Positions 32,187 to 40,859 of a stretch of 64,000 bases of DNA are shown here, one piece after another. The first letter of the stretch is position 1. Each line of letters opens with the position of its first letter. Both the position numbers and the translations under genes were made by a program. Below the pieces are notes generated by a model, which saw nothing but the letters and a program-made list of their open reading frames with translations, did not search any database and was not told the origin of the DNA. The DNA comes from Comamonas testosteroni (GTDB lineage: Bacteria; Pseudomonadota; Gammaproteobacteria; Burkholderiales; Burkholderiaceae_C), in the NCBI GenBank assembly GCA_008727115.1, contig CP044131.1:2604001-2668000 (forward strand), written 5' to 3'.

Positions 32187-33029
32187 ATGACACAAAAGAA
32201 AAACGCCCCAGCCATCCAATCGGACAGCCAGAGCGAAGCAGAAGCGCAAATTTTATCGACAGCCCAGCACGCTGCTAATAGGGCCGTAGGCTCGGCACAC
32301 TGCATTATCCAATGTGACTTTGACGGTCAGTCTCACAGCTTCAATGAAGCGGGCTGGTTCAATGCCACAGAGGCAGCTGCCAGATTTAGCAAAAAGGCCA
32401 ATGAATGGCTGCGCTTGCCTGGCACGGCTTCCTACCTTGCTGCGTTCAGGCGCAAATACGGGAATATCCCGCATTTAAAAACCCGTCGCGGTATTGGTGG
32501 AGGCACATGGTTGCACCCCAAGCTAGCCGTCCGGTTCGCACAATGGCTGAGCGACGACTTTGCGGTGTGGTGCGATGAACAGATAGACGCCATCCTCCGA
32601 CGTGCCATCGAGGCCGATACCCGGACCCACCTACTGCCCCTGTTGCTGCGCCAGGAGCCCGGCACTTGGGAGCGCCGCTTTGGCCCTGACTACTACCACG
32701 CACTGGCGCACCTGACCAACACCACGTACACCGGCCATGTTGGCGGTACGCCTGCGCTTTACGGCGCCATCACCGACCAATGGGTGTACGCCGTAGTGCT
32801 ACCCACTGATGTGTATGCGGAGTTGAAGATCCGTAGTGGCGCATCGCAAAAAATGCACCAATGGCTGGCAGATGGCGGCTTGGTGCTGCTGATGCAGCAA
32901 ATCAACCGGGTGCGCGACACAGCCAGCACATCGGCTGACCTGTGCGACTTCAAGGCCCGCATGATGCGCTTGACCGAACGGCGCGGCCAGTTGGGGTTTG
33001 TGTACCCTGCTAGGTGTAGTGCGGAGTAA
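32187..33029 (+). CDS. KilA-N domain protein with P63C-like C terminus
   Basis: A 280-residue phage-type protein. The KilA-N DNA-binding domain occupies about residues 40-135 (FNEAGWFNATEAAARFSKKA, then GTWLHPKLAVRFAQWLSDDF and VWCDEQIDAIL). The C-terminal part (WERRFGPDYYHALAHLTN, followed by YGAITDQWVYAVVLPTDVYA) matches the P63C type. Such proteins act as anti-repressors or regulators in phages and satellites. It lies between alpA 2 and the Ash/Icd-like gene, a common satellite order. Confidence 0.85.
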   Translation: MTQKKNAPAIQSDSQSEAEAQILSTAQHAANRAVGSAHCIIQCDFDGQSHSFNEAGWFNATEAAARFSKKANEWLRLPGTASYLAAFRRKYGNIPHLKTRRGIGGGTWLHPKLAVRFAQWLSDDFAVWCDEQIDAILRRAIEADTRTHLLPLLLRQEPGTWERRFGPDYYHALAHLTNTTYTGHVGGTPALYGAITDQWVYAVVLPTDVYAELKIRSGASQKMHQWLADGGLVLLMQQINRVRDTASTSADLCDFKARMMRLTERRGQLGFVYPARCSAE

Positions 33030-33033
33030 GAGC

Positions 33034-33546
33034 ATGCAATACACCTTTTGTATCCGCAACGTCCTGGGCTATACTGCTGTCAAGCCGAGAGGCCCGGTGC
33101 CTGAAAAACGCCAAAGAACCAGAGGTTGCAGCCCCCACCTTCAAGCGGGGTTTTGTCACGCCCAAATTCCGGGGAGTGGTGCGCCTGCACCATCCCTTTA
33201 TGGTTACGGGCGGGATGGGCATATCCGTAAGGACTGCCGCACGGCTGGTTCCGTGTTTTTCACATCCCGTCCACCTAATGCGATGAAAACGCAAACGGTG
33301 GTTCGCTTGATTCAACCAGGAATCCAGACCATGACCGTTATCACTCTGGCCAGCCGCAGCGCTGCGCCCGCATCGCCCATCACGGGCACATCTGACCCCA
33401 TTCAACTGCACGCCGATGCGCATAACGCGCTGAGCATGGCGCTGCACTATCTCAGCCAGCCCAAGGCGAATGTTCCCGGTGCACGCCGCAAGGCAGTGCA
33501 GGCTCTGGCCGCTTTGCGTGGCCTCGATCTGAGCCTGGAGGGATAA
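33034..33546 (+). CDS. Ash/Icd-like satellite protein
   Basis: A frame of up to 170 residues. The core GAPAPSLYGYGRDGHIRKDC is the signature of the Ash/Icd-like family of P4-type satellites (named for a host cell-division inhibitor in P1/P7). The true start is uncertain: 33034 gives the longest version, while ATGs at 33283 and 33331 (the latter after AGGAATCC) would give only the C-terminal part, ending LHYLSQPKANVPGARRKAVQ. Two nested products are possible. It precedes by 3 bp a translationally coupled chain of three genes. Confidence 0.7.
   Translation: MQYTFCIRNVLGYTAVKPRGPVPEKRQRTRGCSPHLQAGFCHAQIPGSGAPAPSLYGYGRDGHIRKDCRTAGSVFFTSRPPNAMKTQTVVRLIQPGIQTMTVITLASRSAAPASPITGTSDPIQLHADAHNALSMALHYLSQPKANVPGARRKAVQALAALRGLDLSLEG
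33060..33170 (+). ncRNA. Candidate C4-type antisense RNA region
   Basis: The stretch directly before the Ash/Icd-like coding core contains GGTTGCAGCCCCCACC, then CCCC-loop-CGGGG followed by TTTT. From memory this resembles the conserved C4 antisense RNA found upstream of icd/ant/ash genes in P1/P4-like elements. The hairpin with T run can be seen; identity as C4 RNA is inference and needs a covariance-model check. Confidence 0.4.
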
Positions 33547-33549
33547 ACC

Positions 33550-34128
33550 ATGACGATCCATCAAAGCACTGCCACGGAGGCAGTGAAGGCCGCTGCATTG
33601 CCTAAATCATCAAAAGCAGGAGCTAAGGGCGCAGATTCGTCAAGGAATTCAGCGCAAAAGAACGTCAATATCAAGCCATTGCAAGCGCAATCAGCTATCA
33701 AAAACGATACGCAAGGCATGGCCCATGCAGCAACTCCTCGCGATGTTTTTGACTGCATTGCGGCAGGTATTCCGCGTGCCGATTGGGAGTCTGCTCTCGA
33801 TCATGATGCGGCCAGGCAGTGGAGCCACTGGTTGGGTGAGGCGGGGTCTAAACCTGACGCGCAGAACGAGGCTTCTCAAGCGCAAATCAAAACCCAAATC
33901 CTGAACCTCAGCGATGAGGTGTGGCACCTGGATGCTGCCCGTTCTGCATTGAACGCGGTGGCCACCATGACGGACGAATGCGCCTTCCATGCGGGCTCGA
34001 CTTTGGGCGTGCCTGCGCAAGACATGGCCAATTTGCTGCGCGTGGTGCATTTGGAGCTGGAGCGCCGCACGCAGGTGATCAGCAGTGCCCTCAATGAGAT
34101 GAGCATGGCCTGGAGGGTCAAAGCATGA
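33550..34128 (+). CDS. Hypothetical satellite protein
   Basis: A 192-residue protein with a low-complexity basic N terminus (about 1-60, Lys/Ala/Ser-rich), then a helical core (FDCIAAGIPRADWESALDHD, LNLSDEVWHLDAARSALNAV). Cys occurs in TMTDECAFHAGS. No family is recognised. It is coupled by ATGA to the following regulator and lies 3 bp after the Ash/Icd-like frame, so it probably belongs to the replication/regulation operon. Confidence 0.72.
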   Translation: MTIHQSTATEAVKAAALPKSSKAGAKGADSSRNSAQKNVNIKPLQAQSAIKNDTQGMAHAATPRDVFDCIAAGIPRADWESALDHDAARQWSHWLGEAGSKPDAQNEASQAQIKTQILNLSDEVWHLDAARSALNAVATMTDECAFHAGSTLGVPAQDMANLLRVVHLELERRTQVISSALNEMSMAWRVKA

Positions 34129-34790
34129 ATGCTCCACACCAGACCCCATTCAAGCGCTCTGCAGCACCTGCTGTGGCCGATATTGCAACTGCCGTGATGA
34201 ACGGTGTGCAGTGTCTTGATACCGCCGGGCTTGCCGCTTTGCTGGGCTGCGCCCCGCACCATGTGCGCCACCATCTGGGCCATCGCATCGACTTCCCCAC
34301 GCCATTCATCGACCTGAGCCCGCGCCTACGTTACTGGCGGGTCATCGACGTGTTGCAGTGGCTGTATCAGCCCGGCATGCGCGCCTTGAGCCTGAGCGAT
34401 CTGGGTGCGCCGCGGCTTGATGTGGCGGGCATTGCAGATTTGCTGGGCTGCTCACGCCAGCATGCCGCAGATGTGATTGCCAAGCGCAAAGACTTCCCGC
34501 CGCCGTGCATCAACGTCAGCAATCGCATGCGCAGCTGGCTGTACCGCGATGTGCTGGCCTGGCTGGCCCCACAGAGCGCCGAGTATGGCAGCGGTGGCCA
34601 CGCTGCAGCACCGGCCATTGTGGGCGTTGATGACCTGGTGCAAATGCTGGGCTGCACGCGAGAGCATGTCACCCAGCGCCTGCTCAGGCAGAGCAACTTC
34701 CCGCAGCCCTTTTTGTACGCCAGCCGCCGCCTGCGCTGGTGGCGTGTGAGTGATGTGCAGGCATGGCTGAAGAAAGGCGGTGCAGCATGA
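34125..34790 (+). CDS. Protein with three tandem AlpA-like helix-turn-helix units
   Basis: 221 residues containing three repeats of about 60 residues: LDTAGLAALLGCAPHHVRHH...FPTPFIDLSPRLRYWRVIDV (about 30-85), LDVAGIADLLGCSRQHAADV...FPPPCINVSNRMRSWLYRDV (about 100-150), and VGVDDLVQMLGCTREHVTQR...FPQPFLYASRRLRWWRVSDV (about 165-215). Each has the AlpA pattern of LLGC, helix, Phe-Pro, Arg and Trp-Arg-x-x-Asp-Val-x-x-Trp-Leu. A three-headed AlpA could contact several half-sites at once, for example the iteron-like cluster downstream. It is ATGA-coupled on both sides. Confidence 0.85.
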   Translation: MNAPHQTPFKRSAAPAVADIATAVMNGVQCLDTAGLAALLGCAPHHVRHHLGHRIDFPTPFIDLSPRLRYWRVIDVLQWLYQPGMRALSLSDLGAPRLDVAGIADLLGCSRQHAADVIAKRKDFPPPCINVSNRMRSWLYRDVLAWLAPQSAEYGSGGHAAAPAIVGVDDLVQMLGCTREHVTQRLLRQSNFPQPFLYASRRLRWWRVSDVQAWLKKGGAA

Positions 34791-37567
34791 GTGACTTGCT
34801 TCATGAAATCGCTCTGCGACTGCAGGCGGACTATGACTTCAAGCCGACCACGGATGGCAAGTATTTGCGCAAGGGCCGCTGCGTTGGCTGCGATCACAAA
34901 AGCCTGTGGACTTACGCCGCCACGCCGTGGGTGGTGAAGTGCGAGCGGCTGAACCATTGCGGGTATGAGGCTCACGCCAAAGACCTGTACAGCGATCTGT
35001 TTGAGAGCTGGAGCGAGCGTGCTCGCCAGGCGGAAGAGCGCAAGCCCGAAGCCGAGCGCAATCAGAATGCGGCGGCAGATGCATATTTGCAGCAGGCTCG
35101 GGGCTTTGATCTGGCGCTGATTCGCGGCCTGTATGTGCAAGAGCAGTACTTTGACCAGCGCGCCGACAAGGGCAGGGGCGCAGGCACTGCGACCGTGCGT
35201 TTTACCGTGGCGCAGACCTGGTGGGAGCGCCTGATCGACAGGCCTGCACGCTTTGGCAAGAAGAAGGCCAACTTCAAGCAAGGCGGCAGCTACGGTGGCC
35301 ACTGGTGGGCCATGCCTGGGCTGAGCTTTGCCGCGCCCAATCCGGCCCAGCCACAAGTGCCAGAGCCACCGCAGGAGCTGTGGTTGGTAGAGGGCATTTT
35401 TGATGCCATTGCGCTGGCCCACCACGGCATTGCCGCCGTGGCTTTGCTGAGCTGCAACAACTACCCCGGCAAGGCGCTGGAGACCATGCGCGAACAAATC
35501 CAGCGAGAGGGCCAGCAGGTAAAAGAGCCGCGCCTGGTGTTTGCGCTCGATGGCGACAAGGCCGGGCGTGACTACACCCTGCGCCATGTGCGCAGAGCGC
35601 AGGAGGCGGGATGGCGTTGCACGGCGGCGCAAATCCCGCAGCGCAGTGGCAGCGCCAAGCTCGATTGGAATGACTTGCACTTGCGCGAGCGCCTGACGGA
35701 GAAAGACCTCAAGGAATATCTGCACCAGGGGGCGCTGCTGGTGGCTGAGTCGGCCTTTGCCAAAGCCTTGCTGATCTACAACCACACCAGTCGCACTGAG
35801 TTCGACCTGGAATATGGCAGCCGCCTGTATTGGTTCAAGCTCGACCTGGCCGCCTACAGCAAGGCCAAGGATGACTTGGAAAAAGGCCAGGAAGAGGGCG
35901 ACAAATACCTGTCAGAGCATGAGCTGCGAGAGAAGGCCATCGAGCAATCTGCCGTGCTGCAGCCGATTGCAAACTGCCTGACCAAAGCGCTGTATTACCA
36001 GCGCAATGATGTGACGCAGGAGGCTTGGTACTACTTCAGCATTGCGCAGCCGCATGAAAGCCAGCCCGTCAAAGGCAACTTCACTGCTGGCCATTTGACC
36101 TCGGCCAGCGAGTTCAAAAAGCAGCTGCTGCACCTAGCACCTGGAGCGATGTACAGCGGCAGCAGCGCCCAGCTGGAGCGCATGATGCTGCGCCAACTGG
36201 ACAACATCAAAGTGGTGCAGACGGTGGATTTTGTGGGCTACAGCTCCCAGCACAAAACCTATCTGCTGGGCGACTATGCGGTGCACGATGGTGCGGTGCT
36301 GGAGGCCAATGAAGAGGACTATTTCGAGATTGGAAAGCTCAGCATCAAAAGCCTGCAGCGCTCCATTCATCTGCACATCAATCGCGATGCAGAGGCACAG
36401 GACAGGAGCTGGCCACAGCACCTTTGGTCAGCCTTTGGGGCGCCGGGCTATGTGGCGCTGGCTTACTGGTTTGCCAGCCTGTTTGCGGAGCAGATCCGGG
36501 CCGAGCAAATGTCTTTTCCGTTTCTGGAAATCGTAGGCGAGCCGGGCAGCGGCAAGACGACCTTGATTCAGCTTTTGTGGAAGCTGTTTGGCCGCGATTA
36601 CGAAGGCTTTGACCCCAGCAAATCCACGGCTGCAGGGCGCATGCGCACGTTCACGCAGGTGAGCAATCTGCCCATTGTTTTGATCGAGAGTGACCGCGAA
36701 ACCAAGACCGGCAACAGCGCCCATGTGAAGAGCTTTGATTGGGACGAGCTCAAGGACGCATACAACGGCCGCAATGTGCGCACCACTGGCGTGCGCACTG
36801 GCGGCAATGAAACCTATGACCCGCCCTTCAGGGCCAGCATTGTCATCAGCCAGAACAACCCCGTGCAGGCCAGCCAGGCCATCATGGAGCGCATCTGTCA
36901 CATGACCTTCACCACGCATGGCCACACGCCTGCCAGCTTTGAAAGTGCCAAGAAGCTGGAGACCTATGAAATGGAGCAACTGAGCGGCTTTCTGCTGGCA
37001 TGCCTGCGCCAGGAATCTCAGGTACTCGACACCTTCAAGGCAGAAACCGACAAGACCATTGCATGGCTGCTGCAGCAGGACGGCATTCACAAGCCGCGTA
37101 TTGCCAAGAACCATGCACAGCTGCTGGTGGCGGTCATGGCCATGAGCCGACTCATGCGCATGAGCGATGGCCAGTTTGAAGCGGTGCGCTCATGCATCGT
37201 GGCCATGGCACAGGAGCGGCAGCGCTCCATCAGCGCCGACCATCCTCTGGTGCAGGAGTTCTGGGAGTCTTTCGACTACCTGGACAGCATTGCGCTGGAG
37301 ACGGTGAAAGGCTCGCTGAACGTGCCGCGACTGAACCACAGCCGGGACAAGCAGCTCATTGCCGTGAACCTGAACGAGTTTGTGGAAATGGCCAGCCTGC
37401 ACCGCCAGCAAGTGCCGCCGCTGGCCGAGCTCAAGAAGGTGCTGCGTACCAGCAAAGCGCGTCGCTTTGTGGACTCCAGCCGCGTCATCAACAGCGCTAT
37501 CAAGACCCGTAATGCTGGCGATGACCAGGGCAAGGCGGTGCGCTGCTGGGTGTTTGAGTTGGTCTGA
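34787..37567 (+). CDS. Satellite primase-helicase (P4 alpha-like)
   Basis: 926 residues. The N-terminal zinc-ribbon-like part has Cys in RCVGCDHKS and CERLNHCGYE. The Toprim domain (about 200-290) has ELWLVEGIFDAIAL (catalytic Glu) and LVFALDGDKAGRD (Asp pair). The helicase domain (about 570-760) has Walker A GEPGSGKTTLIQLLW and a Walker B-like PIVLIESDRE. The protein probably starts replication of the excised element, as alpha does in P4. The start at 34787 overlaps the upstream stop by ATGA; a frame extension 8 codons upstream is ignored. It is followed by integrase 1 and a GTAAT repeat cluster. Confidence 0.88.
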   Translation: MSDLLHEIALRLQADYDFKPTTDGKYLRKGRCVGCDHKSLWTYAATPWVVKCERLNHCGYEAHAKDLYSDLFESWSERARQAEERKPEAERNQNAAADAYLQQARGFDLALIRGLYVQEQYFDQRADKGRGAGTATVRFTVAQTWWERLIDRPARFGKKKANFKQGGSYGGHWWAMPGLSFAAPNPAQPQVPEPPQELWLVEGIFDAIALAHHGIAAVALLSCNNYPGKALETMREQIQREGQQVKEPRLVFALDGDKAGRDYTLRHVRRAQEAGWRCTAAQIPQRSGSAKLDWNDLHLRERLTEKDLKEYLHQGALLVAESAFAKALLIYNHTSRTEFDLEYGSRLYWFKLDLAAYSKAKDDLEKGQEEGDKYLSEHELREKAIEQSAVLQPIANCLTKALYYQRNDVTQEAWYYFSIAQPHESQPVKGNFTAGHLTSASEFKKQLLHLAPGAMYSGSSAQLERMMLRQLDNIKVVQTVDFVGYSSQHKTYLLGDYAVHDGAVLEANEEDYFEIGKLSIKSLQRSIHLHINRDAEAQDRSWPQHLWSAFGAPGYVALAYWFASLFAEQIRAEQMSFPFLEIVGEPGSGKTTLIQLLWKLFGRDYEGFDPSKSTAAGRMRTFTQVSNLPIVLIESDRETKTGNSAHVKSFDWDELKDAYNGRNVRTTGVRTGGNETYDPPFRASIVISQNNPVQASQAIMERICHMTFTTHGHTPASFESAKKLETYEMEQLSGFLLACLRQESQVLDTFKAETDKTIAWLLQQDGIHKPRIAKNHAQLLVAVMAMSRLMRMSDGQFEAVRSCIVAMAQERQRSISADHPLVQEFWESFDYLDSIALETVKGSLNVPRLNHSRDKQLIAVNLNEFVEMASLHRQQVPPLAELKKVLRTSKARRFVDSSRVINSAIKTRNAGDDQGKAVRCWVFELV

Positions 37568-37645
37568 TGAGGCCATGCCGCTGACCTGGCTGCCGTCATG
37601 GTGCAGCCTTGGCCAGTGGTTTTTTTCTTGGCATATCGAAAGACG

Positions 37646-38665
37646 ATGATGGCGTATCTCAGGAAAGTAAAAAATGGATGGCGGGCCGAGGTGGAACGGG
37701 CCGGAGTGCGCAAGACGGCTACGCGATCCACCAAGGCCGAGGCCCAAGCATGGGCCATTACCGAAGAGGCGGCTATTTTGGCTGGGGCGAGGGGGGAGTT
37801 TCCACATCGCACGCTGGCCGAAGCTGTGGAGCGCTATCGCAAGGAAGTTACCGACAAGAAACCGGCCAAGACGTCTCGCGCCGATAACCTGCGCTTCGAT
37901 GCCTGGCTGCGGGACTATCCCGGCCTGTTCGGCAAGGTGTTCCACAAGATCACTGCAGACGACCTGGCGGCGTGGCGCGATGCACGGCTGCAACACGTCA
38001 GTGGCTCAAGCGTGCTCCGCGAAGCCCAGCAATATCGGCCCATCTGGACACTGGCCATCAAACAGTGGAAATGGGCAGGTCTCAGCCCCTGGAAGGAAAT
38101 CACGCTGCCCGCCGCATCCCATGCGCGTCGCCGCGTCAGTCGCTGGATGGAAGTACGGCGCATCTTGCGCTCTGCTGGCGTGTCGTTGCGGGTGGCTCCA
38201 CAGACCGCCATGCAGGAAACTGGCTGGGCCATGATGATTGCCCTGCGCACCGCCATGCGCAGTGGCGAGATTCTGAAGCTGTCGCGCAGCACTGCTGACC
38301 TCAAACGCAAAGTCTATGAGCTGCCACACCACAAGACCGAAACCACCGTGGGCGCACGTCAGGTTCCGCTGACCACGCGGGCGGTGCGATTGCTCAAGAT
38401 ACTAGAAGACCAAGCCCAGCGTGAAGGCCGGGACACGTATTTCACGATCAGCGACGCCAGCCGTGATGCCCTGTATCGCAAGCTGCGTGACCGCTGCATG
38501 GTGGAGGGATTGCGGTTTCACGATCTACGCGCCACATCGCTGACTCTGCTCAGCAAGAGGGTGGATGTGATGACGCTGGCCCGCATCAGCGGCCACGTCA
38601 ACATCAATGAGCTGTTCAATACCTACTATCGGGAGAGCCCGGAAGCCATAGCGGCAAGGCTTTAG
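37646..38665 (+). CDS. Tyrosine recombinase/integrase 1 (internal)
   Basis: 339 residues. The N-terminal DNA-binding part begins MMAYLRKVKNGWRAEVERAG, an arm-type domain like that of lambdoid/P2 integrases. Catalytic motifs: Arg in ALRTAMRSGEIL, Lys in LPHHKTETTVG, RFHDLRATSLTLLS (HxxR), ARISGHVN (His) and the Tyr in ELFNTYY. The start at 37646 gives the usual family N terminus. It reads away from the primase gene. Its own attachment sites are not identified; the element ends seen here belong with integrase 2. Confidence 0.9.
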   Translation: MMAYLRKVKNGWRAEVERAGVRKTATRSTKAEAQAWAITEEAAILAGARGEFPHRTLAEAVERYRKEVTDKKPAKTSRADNLRFDAWLRDYPGLFGKVFHKITADDLAAWRDARLQHVSGSSVLREAQQYRPIWTLAIKQWKWAGLSPWKEITLPAASHARRRVSRWMEVRRILRSAGVSLRVAPQTAMQETGWAMMIALRTAMRSGEILKLSRSTADLKRKVYELPHHKTETTVGARQVPLTTRAVRLLKILEDQAQREGRDTYFTISDASRDALYRKLRDRCMVEGLRFHDLRATSLTLLSKRVDVMTLARISGHVNINELFNTYYRESPEAIAARL

Positions 38666-38700
38666 GAAGCTCGACCGCCTGTCCGATGGTTTGTCCACCC

Positions 38701-38724
38701 AGCCCCGGAAACGGGGCTTTTTTC
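38701..38724 (+). terminator. Rho-independent terminator of the satellite operon
   Basis: AGCCCCG-GAAA-CGGGGCT followed by T6, 36 bp after integrase 1. Confidence 0.88.
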
Positions 38725-38830
38725 ATGCCCGCCAACATTGATGAATAAATAGGCATTTATGCAAAACCCAAGGGTTTTCCCTTGTAAGAATGCAGCTTCG
38801 CCAAAATTCCGGGGAGGGGTCGGGAAAAGT

Positions 38831-39100
38831 GTAATCTGCGTAATCAGAGCATTCACTAACCTCGAAAGCCTTTGCTATCAATGCTTTCAGAGAAGTGCCC
38901 AGTGTAATTTTTCCGTAACCTAAGCGTAATCAGATTACAGAATTCAAAGTAATCTTTTGAAAATGGAAATATCAATAAAAACAATGGGTTGCGCAGTGTC
39001 TGTAATTTTGATTACGCTGAATTACAAAACGCTGTAACCTGCGAAACCTAGCATTCATGCGGGTTTGCGGGCGATTTGAAGGGCTGATTACGGAGGTTAC
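38831..39100. repeat. Iteron-like cluster of GTAAT/GTAAC motifs (candidate origin)
   Basis: At least twelve copies of GTAAT, GTAAC or their complements lie within 270 bp (starts near 38831, 38840, 38904, 38915, 38926, 38934, 38949, 39002, 39011, 39021, 39034, 39087, 39096), on both strands and often as CGTAATC or GATTACG. The stretch is A/T-rich and non-coding. In P4 the replication origin and cis region carry short iterons bound by the primase, so this may be the origin of the excised element. Confidence 0.55.
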
Positions 39101-39225
39101 GCTTTTCCCGAACCCATCCCGGGAATGGCTGGAAAGGCCTGTATCAGGCGCGCTGCCAGATGCCTGTTGGGTGCAGTCCAAGTGCGTAGGTGTGAGAACA
39201 CCTTGGCACCGGTAATATCAGGCGC

Positions 39226-39339
39226 ATGGCAACCACCAGCAACATCATCATTTTTGCTATTGCGCTTGTGTTGGCGCTTGGCATGGCAGGCATGACTTAC
39301 TCGCTGATCTGGGCGCTATATAGGGCCGTCTTCAAGTAG
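39226..39339 (+). CDS. Small single-span membrane protein (37 aa)
   Basis: A short frame encodes MATTSNIIIFAIALVLALGM followed by AGMTYSLIWALYRAVFK. It has one membrane helix (about residues 6-28) and a short basic C terminus. The ribosome binding site (CAGGCGC) is weak. Hydrophobic small proteins of this kind occur at the ends of mobile elements, but no function can be given. Confidence 0.4.
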   Translation: MATTSNIIIFAIALVLALGMAGMTYSLIWALYRAVFK

Positions 39340-39559
39340 GCGCCCCTGCCAATGTTGATATGGCCAGGCGTTGCGTGAACGGCTGAATGCGGCCAGAAGC
39401 TGACCTTCGGACATCAGCCTTAAATATTCACCTAAGACTTATACCGAAATTTTTAGGCTTAGCTCAACGCTACAGCAGCGAATTTCCCTGCCGGTTGGCT
39501 CACTCATTCAGTATGAGCGCGGACTAAGATGGAGATCACATATCTTCACGTTTATTTAG

Positions 39560-40681
39560 GGCGGATTCAAATGTGAAGTGCAACACCTGCAACCGTTAAG
39601 GTCAGCAGATGTCAGCAAGTCGTTCGTCCTATCGCCAACTTCAACCAGAAGACAGAGTCACCATAGCCAGTTTGCTGCTGCAGCGTCATAGCGTACGCAG
39701 CATTGCGCGTTTGCTAGGGCGCAGTGCCAGCACCGTCAGCCGTGAGATTGCTCGCAACTCAGTATCCAGCGATGGATATGCCAGCAGGCAAGCGCAACAG
39801 CAGTGGCTTTACAGAAGACGCAGCACAAGATCTGATCCCAAGCTTCATTCACAAGGGATCTTGTGGTTCTTGGTATTGCATTTCTTGCGTTTGCGTTGGT
39901 CACCAGAGCAAATTGCGCTGACACTTGCACGCCTGTACCCCAAAGGCCATGAGCTACGCGTGTCGCACGAAACCATCTACAACTGCATCTATGCCCAGCC
40001 CGTGGGTGAGTTGCGCAAGGAATTGATTGCCACTTTGCGCCATGCTCACAACAAACGGCTGCCCCGTAGCAAAGGACAGGATCGTCGTGGACAGATCCCA
40101 GACATGCTCAGCATCCACGTACGTCCGCCTGAAGTTGAGGATCGGCAGTTCCCAGGGCATTGGGAAGGTGACCTCATCAAGGGTGCTGGCAATGCAAGTG
40201 CCGTAGGCACCTTGGTCGAGCGCACCAGCCGACTGCTCATGCTGGTCAAGTTGCCTGCGTTCAAACCAGCCAGTGCAGCCAATGTCATGCAAGCCTTTAC
40301 AGATAAGCTGCTGGGCATTGCGCAGCCCATGCGCCAAAGCATGACGTACGACCAGGGCAAGGAGATGGCGCTACACAAGCAATTGACCGCCAACACGGGC
40401 GTGGCGGTGTACTTCTGTGACCCACACAGCCCGTGGCAGCGTGGCTCCAACGAGAACATGAATGGCTTGGTGCGCCAGTACCTGCCCAAAGGCATGGATC
40501 TGAGCATCTACAGCCAAGAGCAACTCGATGCGATTGCTGATGAAATCAACAACCGCCCTCGCAAGGGCCTTGGGGTACGATCACCGCTGTCGGTTTATCG
40601 AGAGCTACTGATCAACTCTCCCCAGCACTCCACCCTCATCCATTGAATTCAAGGGTGTTGCACTTCACATTTGAATCCGCC
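39560..40681 (+). mobile_element. IS30-family insertion sequence, copy A
   Basis: 1122 bp with a perfect 28-bp terminal inverted repeat starting GGCGGATTCAAATGTGAAGT. Flanked by a 3-bp duplication TAG (39557-39559 and 40682-40684), so this copy inserted simply. Same as copies B and C. Confidence 0.95.
39609..40646 (+). CDS. IS30-family transposase, copy A
   Basis: 345-residue DDE transposase. An N-terminal HTH (VRSIARLLGRSASTVSREIA) is followed by the IS30 catalytic core: WEGDLIKGAGNASAVGTLVE (first Asp), MTYDQGKEM (second Asp) and SPWQRGSNENMNGLVRQYLP (Glu). The start is preceded by TAAGGTCAGCAG. Identical in the two other copies. Confidence 0.95.
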   Translation: MSASRSSYRQLQPEDRVTIASLLLQRHSVRSIARLLGRSASTVSREIARNSVSSDGYASRQAQQQWLYRRRSTRSDPKLHSQGILWFLVLHFLRLRWSPEQIALTLARLYPKGHELRVSHETIYNCIYAQPVGELRKELIATLRHAHNKRLPRSKGQDRRGQIPDMLSIHVRPPEVEDRQFPGHWEGDLIKGAGNASAVGTLVERTSRLLMLVKLPAFKPASAANVMQAFTDKLLGIAQPMRQSMTYDQGKEMALHKQLTANTGVAVYFCDPHSPWQRGSNENMNGLVRQYLPKGMDLSIYSQEQLDAIADEINNRPRKGLGVRSPLSVYRELLINSPQHSTLIH

Positions 40682-40699
40682 TAGTATTTTGGAGCTGAT

Positions 40700-40852
40700 A
40701 TGAGCGTAAATGAACAACGCCTAGCTGAACTCAAGCAGCTGGAAACCTTATCTGATGCGGAAATGAAGGAACTCATTAGCCTTCAACCATCAGGCACGCT
40801 TCGATCTCTCCCAAATTTATTAAATATCGGAGTTGTTGATCTTCACATTTGA
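40700..40852 (+). pseudogene. Small frame truncated by an IS30 end remnant
   Basis: A frame of 50 codons (MSVNEQRLAELKQLETLSDA...) with a good GGAG site 6 bp before the ATG. It runs into the solitary IS30 end at 40832 and stops inside it. The 5' part therefore looks like the start of a larger gene cut by an IS30-related event. The N terminus is helical and acidic; family unknown. Confidence 0.55.
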
Positions 40853-40859
40853 ATCCGCC
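40832..40859 (+). repeat. Solitary IS30 right-end remnant
   Basis: The last 19 bp are identical to the IS30 end (CTTCACATTTGAATCCGCC) and the full 28 bp match at 25 positions. No transposase lies beside it. It is in the same orientation as copy A, 150 bp upstream. Confidence 0.75.

Noticed and set aside
27905..39082. GGGCGAT(C/T)TGAAGG at 27905 and 39069 as attachment sites of integrase 1
   Set aside because: 14 of 15 bases match, but the stretch has no tRNA context or arm repeats and could be chance.
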